From Candidatus Accumulibacter phosphatis (GTDB taxonomy: Bacteria; Pseudomonadota; Gammaproteobacteria; Burkholderiales; Rhodocyclaceae), in NCBI RefSeq assembly GCF_012939955.1, contig NZ_SPMY01000050.1, positions 37 to 35,082 of the forward strand: a DNA stretch of 35,046 bases; not shown here. Direction: 5' to 3'. The first letter of the stretch is position 1. Below: more notes on the stretch, generated by a model. The model saw nothing but the letters and a program-made list of their open reading frames with translations, did not search any database and was not told the DNA's origin.

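Noticed and set aside
1650-34935. CRISPR array or other short DNA repeat system
   Set aside because: All periodic structure is in-frame protein repeats of about 100-215 codons; there are no short identical direct repeats with unique spacers.
34179-34994. Minus-strand ORF beginning with a cadherin-like linker (ITLTAVNDAP)
   Set aside because: Only its first residues look real, because they fall in the inverted tail; the rest is the antisense of the giant gene. It is evidence of misassembly, not a gene.
1-35046. tRNA, rRNA, insertion sequence or phage genes
   Set aside because: No such sequences or transposase-like or phage-like proteins were recognised on either strand.

Overview
The window is dominated by one giant open reading frame on the + strand. 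It starts near position 1437 and is still open at the last base, so at least 11,203 codons are present and the 3' end of the gene is missing. Everything else is a small upstream flank: an intergenic stretch with hairpins (1-247), one predicted membrane protein gene (248-1012), and a 424-base intergenic region (1013-1436) that holds the likely promoter and a short leader ORF.

The DNA is GC-rich with strongly G/C-biased third codon positions, and the giant protein begins with an LEPR-XLL type motif (LEPRILL). Such proteins are known from high-GC Gram-negative bacteria, including Accumulibacter-like Betaproteobacteria and Planctomycetes. A GC-rich betaproteobacterium is my best guess, but nothing in the window proves the taxon.

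Layout of the giant protein, as nucleotide ranges: basic N-terminal tail and LEPR-XLL motif (1437-1643); 12 two-part PPC-like supermodules, about 24 beta domains, interrupted by two LamG-like lectin domains and one further concanavalin-like domain (1650-11320); about 17 CARDB-like Ig repeats (11370-18040); a large non-repetitive segment carrying the only two cysteines I saw (18050-20560); a beta-propeller and Ig-like linkers (20930-22330); nine He_PIG/cadherin-like repeats (22339-24915); an RHS-like segment and a dockerin-like calcium motif (25500-26820); cadherin-like and Big_2-like domains (26830-28100); a YVTN-type propeller (28740-29800); an alpha/beta-hydrolase with GHSRG (30390-31100); a jelly-roll domain (31570-32090); a metzincin-like zinc peptidase with HELAHNLGLFD (32790-33570); a second jelly-roll (33780-34320); and the start of a 327-bp tandem cadherin-like repeat array (34335 onward).

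Taken together this looks like a secreted or surface-anchored giant adhesin and enzyme scaffold. Many sugar- or ligand-binding and spacer domains carry a hydrolase and a protease near the distal end. No Sec signal peptide is visible at the N-terminus. A type I secretion signal, if there is one, would lie in the missing C-terminus. The final 111 bases are an inverted copy of 34589-34699, which I read as a contig-end assembly artefact inside the tandem repeat rather than real protein sequence.
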